A DNA stretch of 27,521 nucleotides from CAZHZT01 sp964537285 (lineage in GTDB: Bacteria > Bacteroidota > Bacteroidia > Chitinophagales > Saprospiraceae). Position 1 is the first letter of the stretch. Each line of letters starts with the position of its first letter. The notes beneath the pieces are model-generated. The model was not told the DNA's origin, did no database searches, and saw only the letters and a program-made list of their open reading frames with translations. The translations under genes were made by a program, and so were the position numbers. Below are positions 7,478 to 15,919 of the stretch, piece by piece. The stretch is taken from positions 1 through 27,521 of the forward strand of contig CAZHZT010000076.1 in NCBI GenBank assembly GCA_964537285.1. The letters run 5' to 3'.

Positions 7478-8277
7478 ATGGATTTTAACTTTATCGTGAA
7501 TCTATTTTTTACTTACGGCTTAAAAGTCGTAGGAGCTATTCTTACGTTGATTATAGGTTTCTGGATTGCAGGGCGTCTGGCTCGGCTGTTAGAGACTTCT
7601 CTCAATAAAAGAAATGCCGATAAAACCTTGGTACCTTTCCTTACATCACTTGTAAAGATAGGTATAAGAGTGTTGGTCTTATTGAGTGTGGCGGGCATGT
7701 TTGGTATCGAAACGACTTCTTTTATAGCAATTTTTGGTGCACTAGCTTTTGCAGTTGGCCTGGCATTACAAGGAAGTTTGAGCCATTTTGCAAGCGGCGT
7801 GATGATTTTATTTTTCAAACCATATCAAGTAGGCGATTTCATTTCTGCCGGAGGTTTTCAGGCACCGTCAAAGAGGTTCAAATTTTCAATACCGTAATGG
7901 CTACATTAGATAATAGAAAAGTCATTGTTCCCAACGGAATAATTATGAGCGGAGCAATTGAGAATTTCTCTGCGCCCAAAGAAAGGAGACATGATATGAC
8001 TTTCGGAATTGGCTACAGCGATAATATTGATAAAGCTAAAGAAGTTATTAAGGCTACTGCGGCAGAATGCCCTCATTTAAAGCATGATAAAGGATATGAT
8101 ATTTTTGTAAAAGAGTTGGCTGACAGCTCAGTGAACTTTGCTTTTAGGGCGTGGACGGAAACGGCCAACTTCTGGCCTGGTTTCTTTTGGATGCAGGAAA
8201 ATATTAAAAAAGCTTTTGACAATGAAGGCTTGAATATTCCATTTCCACAAATGGATGTGCATGTACACAATCAATAA
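7478..8277 (+). pseudogene. MscS-family channel, split by a one-base frameshift
   Basis: Two overlapping frames together encode one small-conductance mechanosensitive channel. The first (7478-7897) carries the N-terminal membrane helix, TM2 and the pore helix (FGALAFAVGLALQGSLSHF) and ends abnormally after GDFISAGGFQ. The second (7897-8277, true frame entering near 7857) carries the cytoplasmic beta and alpha/beta domains. Reading one extra T in the T4 run near 7855-7858 gives GGFSGTVKEVQIFNTV, which then aligns without gaps to the paralogue at 8477 (GYGGFVKEIQIFNTV). This is a one-base loss in a homopolymer: either a recent inactivation or a sequencing error. The rest of both halves looks intact, with no further stops. 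Confidence 0.85.
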
Positions 8278-8476
8278 TTGCCCTTTCGGCCTCCCTCAAA
8301 AGGTTTCGCGCCGTAGGTGCGCTTATTTTCAAAGCGAGAATCGCTGAATCGCTGCCTCAACATTTGACGAATTGTAACTTTTTTTTATTTGTTTAGTTAC
8401 TCCCTGCTTCAGTTTCTGTCATAATTGCGTTAATGTTTCTAATTTTACGATTTTCTAACGCATAAACAAAACAGCA

Positions 8477-9289
8477 ATGGAGCAACTCTTTAACTTTGAA
8501 CAATTCTCTTCTTTAGTTACAGCTTATGCACCAAGAGCGCTTGGGGCCGTCCTCACACTGATAATAGGTTTCTGGATTGCCGGCCGGTTGGCAAAGCTTG
8601 TAAAAAGGGCTTTACAAAAAGCCAACGTAGATCCAACTATTACACCTTTTTTGACTTCGGTCATCAATGTAGGCCTAAAAGTACTTGTACTTTTGAGTGC
8701 GGCCAATATGTTTGGCATCGAAACGACTTCTTTCGTAGCTATTTTTGGTGCAATTGCCTTTGCCGTTGGTTTGGCATTACAGGGCAACATCGGGCATTTA
8801 GCAAGTGGTATTCTTGTATTACTTTTCAGACCGTACAAGGTTGGGGATTACATCGTTGCTGCCGGATATGGAGGCTTCGTTAAAGAAATTCAGATCTTTA
8901 ATACCGTTTTGAAAACACTAGATGAACGGATCATTATCATTCCTAATGGTACGGTAACCAGTGGAGCAATTGAGAACCTTACAAGCCCGGGACATAGGAA
9001 GGTAGATGTAACTGTTGGTATAAGCTATGGAGATGATATTGATAAGGCACGTGCTATCATAGAAGAAACCCTAAAAGACCAGCCAAAGATTGTTCATGAC
9101 AGAGGATACGAAATCTTTATCCGTGAGCTGGGAGATAGCTCCGTGAACTTCATGATTAGAGTTTGGGTTCACGTTGATGATTATTGGCCAGTATTTTTCT
9201 GGATCAATGAATATGTTAAGAAAGCTTTCGATCAGAAAGGAATCAACATTCCATTCCCTCAGGTGGATGTGCATATGAAAAATCAATAA
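8477..9289 (+). CDS. Small-conductance mechanosensitive channel (MscS family)
   Basis: A 270-residue inner-membrane channel that opens under membrane tension to release solutes in hypo-osmotic shock. Membrane segments appear at about 17-38 (PRALGAVLTLIIGFWIAGRL), 60-80 and 84-115. The last contains the Gly/Ala-rich pore-lining helix GAIAFAVGLALQGNIGHLAS and is followed by FRPYKVGDYI, the family signature at the start of the beta domain. PNGTVTSGAIENLTS and the C-terminal alpha/beta region (DIDKARAIIEETL, WVHVDDYWPVFFWINEYVKKAF) complete a minimal MscS without extra N-terminal helices. It is a tandem paralogue of the broken gene just upstream and may supply the function alone. Confidence 0.92.
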   Translation: MEQLFNFEQFSSLVTAYAPRALGAVLTLIIGFWIAGRLAKLVKRALQKANVDPTITPFLTSVINVGLKVLVLLSAANMFGIETTSFVAIFGAIAFAVGLALQGNIGHLASGILVLLFRPYKVGDYIVAAGYGGFVKEIQIFNTVLKTLDERIIIIPNGTVTSGAIENLTSPGHRKVDVTVGISYGDDIDKARAIIEETLKDQPKIVHDRGYEIFIRELGDSSVNFMIRVWVHVDDYWPVFFWINEYVKKAFDQKGINIPFPQVDVHMKNQ

Positions 9290-9314
9290 ATAGATTATTG
9301 TACAGCCAATTACT

Positions 9315-9482
9315 TAAACGAGCTTGTCTCATAAGTAATTCGTGTGGTTTTTGGGGAGTATTTTCTATTGAGGAGTGTTCTTTTTTTGAAATTTTTACTA
9401 AAAATTTCAAAAAAAGAACACTCCTCAAAAAGTAAACTTCCTGCCAGTCGCGACGAACATACTTATGAGACAGCCTCGTTTA
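9315..9482. mobile_element. MITE-like element with GTCTCATAAGTA inverted ends
   Basis: The left end TAAACGAG plus TGTCTCATAAGTA (9315 onward) is mirrored at the right end as TACTTATGAGACAG followed by CTCGTTTA, ending at 9482. Inside is a perfect 29-bp stem (9368-9396 with 9400-9428) with a 3-nt loop, T-rich toward the centre. No transposase is encoded. Ends of the type GGCTGTCTCATAAG are known from insertion sequences, so this is most likely a non-autonomous derivative. Its position after the mscS gene means it could also act as a terminator for genes on both sides. Confidence 0.65.
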
Positions 9483-9490
9483 GATATGAA

Positions 9491-11062
9491 TTATTCTGAT
9501 TTCACGACTGCTTTTTCCAAAAGCTCAATCACTTTGGTGTGTTCCTCTTTCCGGGCATCATCGATAGGCTTGCCTCCCCAACGATCAATGGGTTCCAAAT
9601 TTATCTTTCGAGAGATTAAATAACGAACAACTTCTGCCTGATTTTCTGCTGCAGCCAGGTGTAGAGCTGTTCGACCATCGTAATCGGGAGCGCTAAGATC
9701 AACGCCCGTAGCCTCCAGCCGCTTAATTTCATCCAGGTCTCCAAAACTCGCAGCATAAATAAGGTTAACTACCTGGTCTACTTTCGTTTGATATTTGCGC
9801 TTTCTTGGGTTTTTCTTGGAGGTTTGTCTGGTTAATGAGTCGAAGTTGTGAAAACTGTACTTTTCAATGAGACGCTCACAGAATTCAACGCCGCGAACAC
9901 TGTTTCCGTGTTGATCTAATCGTGGTGACCAGATGCTGATGCCCATCAGATTTGGAATGACTACTTGCAAGGCTCCGGAAACACCACTTTTGGCAGGAAC
10001 GCCAATCTTGAAAGCAAACTCCCCGGAAAAGTCGTACATTCCACAACTCAACATCAAGGACATGCAATGCCGTACCGTCGTATCATCAAATATTTTATCC
10101 CCTGTGATGGGATTGACGCCAGAATTGGCTAAAGTAGCTGCAGCAATGGCTAAGTTATGGGTACAAGATTCTATTGAACAGCACTGGAAGTAAAATTCAA
10201 GGGTTTCTATTAAATTGGTCTTAGCGGGGAAGGCTTTATTCTCGCGCATGAAATATGCTAAAGCAAAGTTCCGATCTGCCGTTTGCCGCTCGGAGAGATA
10301 TACAGCATTGTTAAAGGAAACTCCTTTGCCGGCGCAGAGCCGCTTCCAGATATCAAATACATAATCAAAGCGATCGGCCATATTCAGGTCCGGCTTAATC
10401 ATTGAGCAACTCATAATTGACCCTGCATTGATCATTGGGTTATGGGGAAGGCCATCCTTATTAAGAGAAAGTTCGTTAAATGAACGGCCACTAGGCTCTC
10501 TGCCTACATGATGATGCACGTAATTTTCGCCATGCTCTTTCATGGAAAGGCAATAGTTAACGGGTTTGCAGGTTGATTGAAGGCAGAAGGGTTGAAGCGA
10601 ATCGCCTAAGGAGAAGCGTTGACCATCAATAGTGCAGATAGAAACAGCAAATTGCTCCGGGTTAACTCTGGCGAGTTGAGGGATATAATCAGCTAATTTG
10701 CCTCCGGTATTACTAATAGTTTCCTGGAAGATTTCCAGAACGTCCCGATAGAGGTCATCAAAATCAGGGATGACCAGATTTTTGGTTAGTGCGTTCTTTA
10801 TTATCGCACTATTTTTTAGAATTTCTTCGAGATCATCTTTCTTGATTTCCCCATTAATTTGCCCGTTGGAGGAAGCTTCGAAGAATTTATTTAGCCGCTG
10901 GTCATCTTCCAGAATACCCTCCATCCGGAGGGCTTTTAAAAAAGACTTTGTACTGACTTTATCCTTATTACTTCCTTCAATGAGGGGAATTATTTTATCA
11001 ACAGAGAAGTCGTCTTCAAGAATGTCTGTTAGCGCTTCGTTATGATTATGATTATCAGCCAT
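9491..11062 (-). CDS. glsA: Glutaminase, animal-type architecture with ankyrin repeats
   Basis: A 523-residue enzyme predicted to hydrolyse L-glutamine to glutamate and ammonia. An EF-hand-like helical region (about 15-95) precedes the serine-dependent beta-lactamase-like glutaminase domain (about 105-405), and two to three ankyrin repeats (about 430-515, GRTALHLAAAENQAEVVRYL) close the protein. This is the layout of mammalian KGA, longer than the ~310-residue E. coli enzymes. Catalytic Ser163 and Lys166 (QSTCK), Asn212, Glu258, Asn265, Tyr291, Tyr343 (GMYD) and Val361 (SGVSG) keep the same spacing as the mouse KGA residues I recall (offset 128 throughout). No signal peptide is seen, so it is cytoplasmic. 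The start MADNHNHNEA gives the full EF-hand-like region. Glutamine synthetase lies upstream on the same strand, but 626 bp of repeat-rich DNA separates them, so they are probably not co-transcribed. Confidence 0.93.
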   Translation of the reverse strand: MADNHNHNEALTDILEDDFSVDKIIPLIEGSNKDKVSTKSFLKALRMEGILEDDQRLNKFFEASSNGQINGEIKKDDLEEILKNSAIIKNALTKNLVIPDFDDLYRDVLEIFQETISNTGGKLADYIPQLARVNPEQFAVSICTIDGQRFSLGDSLQPFCLQSTCKPVNYCLSMKEHGENYVHHHVGREPSGRSFNELSLNKDGLPHNPMINAGSIMSCSMIKPDLNMADRFDYVFDIWKRLCAGKGVSFNNAVYLSERQTADRNFALAYFMRENKAFPAKTNLIETLEFYFQCCSIESCTHNLAIAAATLANSGVNPITGDKIFDDTTVRHCMSLMLSCGMYDFSGEFAFKIGVPAKSGVSGALQVVIPNLMGISIWSPRLDQHGNSVRGVEFCERLIEKYSFHNFDSLTRQTSKKNPRKRKYQTKVDQVVNLIYAASFGDLDEIKRLEATGVDLSAPDYDGRTALHLAAAENQAEVVRYLISRKINLEPIDRWGGKPIDDARKEEHTKVIELLEKAVVKSE

Positions 11063-11104
11063 GGGTGCAAATTACTTTTGAAATATTTTTAAGTTGGAGG
11101 AACT

Positions 11105-11471
11105 TAGTACAGTATAACCTAAGTAAGATAAAATTTTGAAGGGCTCTTTTTTCATTCCATTTCGTTGGAAAGCCTCGCCCTAGCTAAGCCTCAATGTTGT
11201 CAGTTTAAGCTTTTTCTTTGCCTGGCGCTTTAGCGCCAGGTGTTAATGTTAAGATTTGTCGGGGCTTTAACCAATTAATAACAAAAGGGCTAAAGCCCAA
11301 CCTGACAGTTATTCTCCCGGCACTGAAGTGCCGGGTTATAAAGGTATAAAGAGCTTAAGTTGACGCCATTGAGGTTCCCGAAGGTATTCGGGAGAAGTTA
11401 TGCATATGTTTTTTGCCATGTTGAAAAAAGAACCCTTCAAGATGGTTATTAACTTAGGTTACAGAGTACTA
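11105..11471. mobile_element. MITE-like repeat (family B) carrying a nested element
   Basis: The left half (TAACCTAAG, then TTTTGAAGGGCTCTTTTTTC) and the right half (GAAAAAAGAACCCTTCAAG, then CTTAGGTTA) are imperfect inverted copies, and both match the element at 20253-20415 including the internal AAGCCTCGCC and GTTTTTTGCC. Here about 185 bp are inserted between the halves. Nothing in it codes for protein. Confidence 0.6.
11189..11374. repeat. Nested inverted-repeat element with GC-rich hairpins
   Basis: CCTCAATGTTGTCAGTTTAAGC (11189-11210) is matched in inverse at 11353-11374 with 18 of 22 bases. Between them are three hairpins: CCTGGCGCTTTAGCGCCAGG at 11221-11240, GGGCTTTA with TAAAGCCC around 11262-11298, and CCCGGCACTGAAGTGCCGGG at 11316-11335. 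It sits inside the family B element, which suggests insertion of one non-autonomous element into another. Confidence 0.6.
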
Positions 11472-11561
11472 GTCGAAGGTGTTTTACAATTTGTAACAAA
11501 AGGAAGTTGAATATAATAAAAGTTGATCACTATTTATTTAATGCAAGTTGCGATTCATTAA

Positions 11562-11646
11562 AATGAGGGTAAACCGTCGGTAATTTGTTTCAAAACTTCG
11601 CCTACCGGCTTCGGTTTTCACAAATTCCTTCTTATTTACCCTCATT
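11562..11646. repeat. Inverted repeat downstream of glutamine synthetase
   Basis: AATGAGGGTAAA (11562-11573) and TTTACCCTCATT (11635-11646) are exact inverted ends, with weaker pairing inside (AATTTGTTT against the inverse of CAAATT). It begins 42 bp after the glutamine synthetase stop (reading on the minus strand), so it may act as a terminator or be a further small mobile repeat. Confidence 0.5.
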
Positions 11647-11688
11647 CATCACCACTTGGGTTATTTACAACTTTTACAGATGGATTTT

Positions 11689-12708
11689 TTATGCTAATAC
11701 AGGAACTTCTGCATCTTTCACTGTTTTTATTACACGTGCAGCAACACGGTAAGGATCAGCGTTAGAAGCAGGGCGACGATCTTCAAGATATCCTTTCCAA
11801 TTATTCATCGGTACAGATATTGGAATACGGATAGATGCTCCACGATCACTTACACCATAGCTGAACTTATCAATAGATTGCGTTTCATGAAGACCCGTCA
11901 GGCGTTGATCATTTGAGGATCCATATTCGTTAATGTGTTCTTCGTGTACCCTTCCAAAAGATTCACAGATGGCCGTCATTAATTCTTCACCACCAACTTC
12001 ACGCATAGCTTTATTAGAGAAGTTGGTATGCATACCTGAGCCATTCCAGTCACCTTTCACAGGTTTAGGGTGAAGCTCAATCTCAACACCATATTCTTCG
12101 CCCACGCGCATGAGTAAGTATCTTGTTAACCAAAGATCATCAGTAGCTTTTTTTGCTCCTTTCGCGAATAGTTGGTATTCCCATTGACCAAGCATTACTT
12201 CTGCATTAATACCTGTAATGGTAAGGCCGGCGTCTAGGCAAAGGTCTATATGACGCTCCACGATGTCACGACCTGCATTGTTAGGATAGCCTACGGAACA
12301 ATAATATTTTCCTTGAGGTGCCGGATAACCATTTGATGGGAAACCTAAGGGAACGCCATTATCCATAATAGTGTACTCCTGTTCAAAACCAAACCAGAAC
12401 TCCTCGTCATCTTCGAATTTGGCTCTGAAATTATTTTCATGAGGGGTTCCATCAGGGTTAAGGACCTCAGACATTACCAGAAAGGCATTCTTTCTTCCCG
12501 GATCTTTTACTACGCGTACAGGTTTAAGCAAGCAATCGGAAGAACGACCTTCTGCTTGTTTAGTAGAACTTCCGTCGAAAGACCAGATAGGAAGGCTTTC
12601 CGGAGAGCCGTCGAATTCATTTGAAGTTAGTACCTTTGTTTTACTTCTGAGGTTTGGTTCAGGCTTATAGCCATCCAACCAGATGTACTCAAACTTTAGT
12701 GGTGTCAT
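11689..12708 (-). CDS. glnII: Glutamine synthetase, type II (eukaryote-like)
   Basis: A 339-residue enzyme that makes glutamine from glutamate, ammonia and ATP. The length and motifs are those of GSII, the decameric form found in eukaryotes and some bacteria, not the ~470-residue GSI. Visible signatures are WSFDGSST near the N-terminus, FGFEQEYT (metal-binding Glu residues), GINAEVMLGQWEYQ, GDWNGSGMHTNFS (ATP and substrate site), DRGASIRIP and YLEDRRPASNADPY (substrate and metal binding). The GSI adenylylation loop is absent, so control by adenylylation is not expected. The start MTPLKFEYIWLDGY is standard. The hairpin 40-64 bp upstream of the start could contribute to control. The glutaminase gene lies downstream on the same strand. 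Confidence 0.94.
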   Translation of the reverse strand: MTPLKFEYIWLDGYKPEPNLRSKTKVLTSNEFDGSPESLPIWSFDGSSTKQAEGRSSDCLLKPVRVVKDPGRKNAFLVMSEVLNPDGTPHENNFRAKFEDDEEFWFGFEQEYTIMDNGVPLGFPSNGYPAPQGKYYCSVGYPNNAGRDIVERHIDLCLDAGLTITGINAEVMLGQWEYQLFAKGAKKATDDLWLTRYLLMRVGEEYGVEIELHPKPVKGDWNGSGMHTNFSNKAMREVGGEELMTAICESFGRVHEEHINEYGSSNDQRLTGLHETQSIDKFSYGVSDRGASIRIPISVPMNNWKGYLEDRRPASNADPYRVAARVIKTVKDAEVPVLA

Positions 12709-12748
12709 CTGTTAAAGTTAATTTTTGATTTATTAATAAGTGTTTGGG

Positions 12749-12772
12749 TCGAAGCAGACTTGTTTGCTTCGA
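12749..12772. promoter_or_regulatory. Hairpin/dyad upstream of glutamine synthetase
   Basis: TCGAAGCA (12749-12756) and TGCTTCGA (12765-12772) form an exact 8-bp dyad 41-64 bp upstream of the glnII start. It could be an operator or a structured leader; this is inference from position only. Confidence 0.35.
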
Positions 12773-12899
12773 ACTTTAAATTTTCAAAATTTAATGCTGG
12801 AGTTTAGTACACTTAGGAATAAAGCTTGTAAAAATTTAGTATAATGGCAAATAAAAAGATGCCAATATTTATACAGTAGTATTTAAATAACCTTTTTTC

Positions 12900-12945
12900 G
12901 CTCTTTGACAAATTGTGTAGAACTTTAAAATTTCTGTCGAAAAGC
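12900..12945. repeat. Decayed short copy of the TTCTTTGACA repeat
   Basis: GCTCTTTGACAAATTGTGTA begins the element and TGTCGAAAAGC ends it, with GAACTTTAAAA in between. It matches the 45-bp copy at 5927 but with substitutions. The surrounding 393-bp gap (12709-13101) otherwise shows only the dyad at 12749 and a small CCCTC/GAGGG hairpin at 13028-13041. Confidence 0.5.
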
Positions 12946-13101
12946 TATTTTTTATCCTTTGGAATGCACCACAAAGGTAGGGGAGTTTATATTTAAAGAA
13001 AATCACCCGATAGAGGGATTTTTAGCCCCCTCTTTTGAGGGAAATTCATTTCATTTAGCAAATTTTCAGTATTTTCAGGCAATAAATAATACAATAGTGA
13101 G

Positions 13102-14586
13102 ATGTCGATCAAGCAAAAGGCAATGATTTTTGTAGTAGCTAAAGCAATCCTTTCCCTGGCTCTGGTTATCTATATCTTCACAAGTTTAGATAATCAAACG
13201 AGCATAATTGATACTGAGCTACCTATTAAAATTAAAGACCTTAATCAATCTGTATATATTAAGTATCTTTCTGAAAAAACGCTGCATTACGATGAAGTGC
13301 TCACCCAGTCTGCCCGTAATTATGCTTTCACCAATGATGAGAAGTGGAAAGAACGATACCTGATTAATGAGCGTGCACTAAAAAATACGATCCAAAATGC
13401 TTTAGATAAAGGGACAGACAAAGAGCTGAACAATTTCCAGAACTTAAGTAAGGCCAATGATCGATTGGTGGAGTTGGAATATTTATCTTTTGACTTAACC
13501 AGAAAAGGAAAAAACTTGGAAGCTTTGAGTAAGTTAGATAGTGACGAATACCAAACATTGAAAGAAAAATACACTGCTAGCCTGGAAGATTACAGAGATT
13601 CTAAAGATCAGGAAATTGAAGCTATTCTCTCTAATATTGAACATCTGGTTACAGAACATGATAAGAAAGAACAGGCTCTTGCAATTAATTTAAAGATTAG
13701 TTTTAGCCTTTATGCGGTTATCATCTTTTCTATTACCTGGACATTTTTGTTCCTTTTTATGCGACTTATCGTTAGCGGCTTGCTAAGGCTAAAAGAAGGG
13801 GCTGAAAAAATAAAAGAAGGCAATTTTAACTTCAGAATCGATCTTAACTCAAAAGATGAATTTGAAGATTTAGCGACGGCTTTTAATTCAATGGCTGCTA
13901 ACCTGGACGCGATGACAAAAAAAGTAAATGAAAAAGCCTTGAAAAAGGAACTGGCTAACCAACGAAACGCTTTCAGTAGAGAACTACACGACAGGCTTGG
14001 CATAATCATCTCTTCCATAAAATTACAGTTAAATGAACTGAAGCTAAATGCCTTTGAAAATGACTCGAAGGATGAAAAGTTTTTGAATTGTGAGAAACTA
14101 ATTGATGAGGCCTATTCCCAGATCAGAGAAATATCGGATAATCCACTTCCTGAAAGCATTACGGAGAAAGGTTTGAAAAAATCATTGAGTGAGTTGTTCT
14201 CCCGAACAGAAATGATTTTTAAAGTTCCTGTTAAGTTTATCACCAATATTAATGAAGAAGACTTCCCGGATCATCATAAAGCTTCTATTTACTCCTTGAT
14301 TCGTGAGCTATTGAACAATACAGTTAAACATGCAAAAGCAACTAAAGTTATTTGCCAAATTATTCGTCATGACGAATCCTTGCTCATGATGTTCGAAGAT
14401 GATGGCGTAGGATTTGACACTAAGCCCTTGAGCCTTTCAAAGGGGAGAGGAATGAAAAACCTGAAAGAAAGAACAGACCTCTTGGGAGCACAATTGAATA
14501 TTGATTCCCAACCAGGGAAAGGAACTACTATTACCCTTGAATTTCCTTTGTTTTTAGAAACATTACAAGGAATAACCAGTTACTAA
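13102..14586 (+). CDS. Membrane sensor histidine kinase (NarX/DesK-type, HAMP)
   Basis: A 494-residue sensor kinase. TM1 lies at about 9-28, a ~170-residue mostly helical extracytoplasmic sensor follows, TM2 is at about 203-224 (YAVIIFSITWTFLFLFMRLI), and a HAMP linker runs to about 275 (FNFRIDLNSKDEFEDLATAF). The dimerisation/phosphoacceptor region is HisKA_3 with His296 in FSRELHDRLG. The C-terminal HATPase domain shows the N-box region (LIRELLNNTVKHAKA), EDDGVGFD, GRGMKNLKERTDLLGA and GKGTTITLEFPL. The gene stops 22 nt before its likely partner regulator and heads the operon-like run with the ABC transporter, so it may sense the solute or stress that transporter handles. The signal is not known. 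Confidence 0.93.
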   Translation: MSIKQKAMIFVVAKAILSLALVIYIFTSLDNQTSIIDTELPIKIKDLNQSVYIKYLSEKTLHYDEVLTQSARNYAFTNDEKWKERYLINERALKNTIQNALDKGTDKELNNFQNLSKANDRLVELEYLSFDLTRKGKNLEALSKLDSDEYQTLKEKYTASLEDYRDSKDQEIEAILSNIEHLVTEHDKKEQALAINLKISFSLYAVIIFSITWTFLFLFMRLIVSGLLRLKEGAEKIKEGNFNFRIDLNSKDEFEDLATAFNSMAANLDAMTKKVNEKALKKELANQRNAFSRELHDRLGIIISSIKLQLNELKLNAFENDSKDEKFLNCEKLIDEAYSQIREISDNPLPESITEKGLKKSLSELFSRTEMIFKVPVKFITNINEEDFPDHHKASIYSLIRELLNNTVKHAKATKVICQIIRHDESLLMMFEDDGVGFDTKPLSLSKGRGMKNLKERTDLLGAQLNIDSQPGKGTTITLEFPLFLETLQGITSY

Positions 14587-14608
14587 TCTGTAAGCAGGCA
14601 TATTTTTT

Positions 14609-15250
14609 ATGAAGAATAATCAGATAAACGTATTGATATGCGACGACCACCAGATATTCATCGATGGTCTAAGGCAGGGCTTAGATAAAGAAATAGGCAT
14701 TAATGTGTGTTGTCAGGCATTAAGCGGAGAAGAAGTTTTGGCAAAAGCCAATGAGGTAAAAGTGGATGTTGTAGTTATGGATATAGAGTTACCTAATATG
14801 AATGGCATACAAACAACCAGAAAGTTGAAAGCGTTATATCCTGATATTCAAGTAATCGCATTAAGTATGCATGATAATACTAAGATCATCCAACGAATGA
14901 TTCGTTCCGGAGCAAAAGGGTATTTACTTAAAAATACGAGTATTAAGGAATTGGCTCAAGCAATAAGCGAAGTATTTCACGGGCGTCAATTTTTTAAAGG
15001 AGTAGTACTTAACAAGATCATTGAATTTTCATCCGGTGGCCAGATGGTGGATCCAATGGAACTTTTAACAGAGCGCGAGCTAGAAATTTTAAAGTTCATT
15101 ACCCAAGGCAAATCAACAACGGATATTGCCGATCAGCTGTTCATCAGTACCCATACCGTCAAGAGCCATAGAAAAAACCTATTGAGAAAACTCAATCAAA
15201 AAAACTCTGCAGGATTAGTAAGCTTTGCGCTAAAAAATAATTTGATCTGA
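14609..15250 (+). CDS. NarL/FixJ-type response regulator
   Basis: A 213-residue two-domain transcription factor. The receiver domain (about 5-125) has the acidic pair in ICDDHQ, the phospho-acceptor Asp58 in VVVMDIELP, the conserved Ser in IALSMHDN and the Lys in GYLLKNTS. The C-terminal LuxR-type helix-turn-helix (about 148-213) reads LTERELEILKFITQGKSTTD, then HTVKSHRKNLLRKL, and ends KNNLI as in many Bacteroidota regulators. It follows its kinase by 22 nt and precedes the ABC ATPase by 22 nt, suggesting co-transcription and possibly control of the transporter genes. The gene ends with TGA, which shows that TGA is used as a stop here. Confidence 0.93.
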   Translation: MKNNQINVLICDDHQIFIDGLRQGLDKEIGINVCCQALSGEEVLAKANEVKVDVVVMDIELPNMNGIQTTRKLKALYPDIQVIALSMHDNTKIIQRMIRSGAKGYLLKNTSIKELAQAISEVFHGRQFFKGVVLNKIIEFSSGGQMVDPMELLTERELEILKFITQGKSTTDIADQLFISTHTVKSHRKNLLRKLNQKNSAGLVSFALKNNLI

Positions 15251-15272
15251 GTAGCTTTATTCTAGTAAAATT

Positions 15273-15908
15273 ATGTTACAAACAAAAGAATTAACTTTTT
15301 CATACGATAATAAGAAAGTCCTTCACTTTCCTGATCTGAATTGTGGAAAAGGAGACCATTGGCTGTTGCTTGGGCAATCGGGGAGTGGGAAAACGACCCT
15401 GCTCCATTTGCTGGCCGGCCTCATGAAGCCTAAATCTGGGCACATTAATGTAGAAGGCACAAATATTGATGAATTAACGTCAAATAAGTTGGATCGTTTT
15501 CGCGGCCGGCATATAGGTATCGTTTTTCAACGCTCTCATTTCATTAAAGCATTGTCGGTACAGGAAAACTTGGTGGTAGCTCAGCAATTTGCAGGCTTGC
15601 CTGTAAATAAATCAAGAATAAAAGAATTACTTCAACGCCTTAATATCGGACACAAACTACACTCTAAAACCGATCGCCTAAGCCAGGGAGAGCAGCAACG
15701 GCTTGCTATCGCAAGAGCCCTCATCAACAAGCCTGATGTTATTCTGGCCGACGAGCCTACCTCTGCCCTAGATGATGTGAACTGCACGGATGTACTCCGG
15801 CTAATTGAAGAACAAGCTTCGCAGGAAAAAGCTACATTACTAATCGTTACACATGATAACCGCCTGAAAGATCGATTCGATTTAAAAATACACCTTCAAC
15901 CGCAATAA
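15273..15908 (+). CDS. ABC transporter ATP-binding protein (LolD/MacB type)
   Basis: A 211-residue ATPase with every ABC motif: Walker A GQSGSGKTT (34-42), Q-loop VFQRSHF, signature LSQGEQQRLAIARAL (from 136), Walker B VILADEPTSALDD (from 156, catalytic Glu161) and switch His in IVTHDN. It belongs to the compact LolD/FtsE/MacB group that partners FtsX-like permeases, here the one starting 11 nt downstream. These systems usually drive conformational work on periplasmic partners and do not always move a solute through the membrane. The substrate is discussed with the permease. Confidence 0.93.
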   Translation: MLQTKELTFSYDNKKVLHFPDLNCGKGDHWLLLGQSGSGKTTLLHLLAGLMKPKSGHINVEGTNIDELTSNKLDRFRGRHIGIVFQRSHFIKALSVQENLVVAQQFAGLPVNKSRIKELLQRLNIGHKLHSKTDRLSQGEQQRLAIARALINKPDVILADEPTSALDDVNCTDVLRLIEEQASQEKATLLIVTHDNRLKDRFDLKIHLQPQ

Positions 15909-15919
15909 AGTAACGCAGG

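Noticed and set aside
7840..7900. Programmed frameshifting in the first mscS gene
   Set aside because: No convincing slippery heptamer in the right phase or stimulatory structure is visible, and the intact twin next door needs none.
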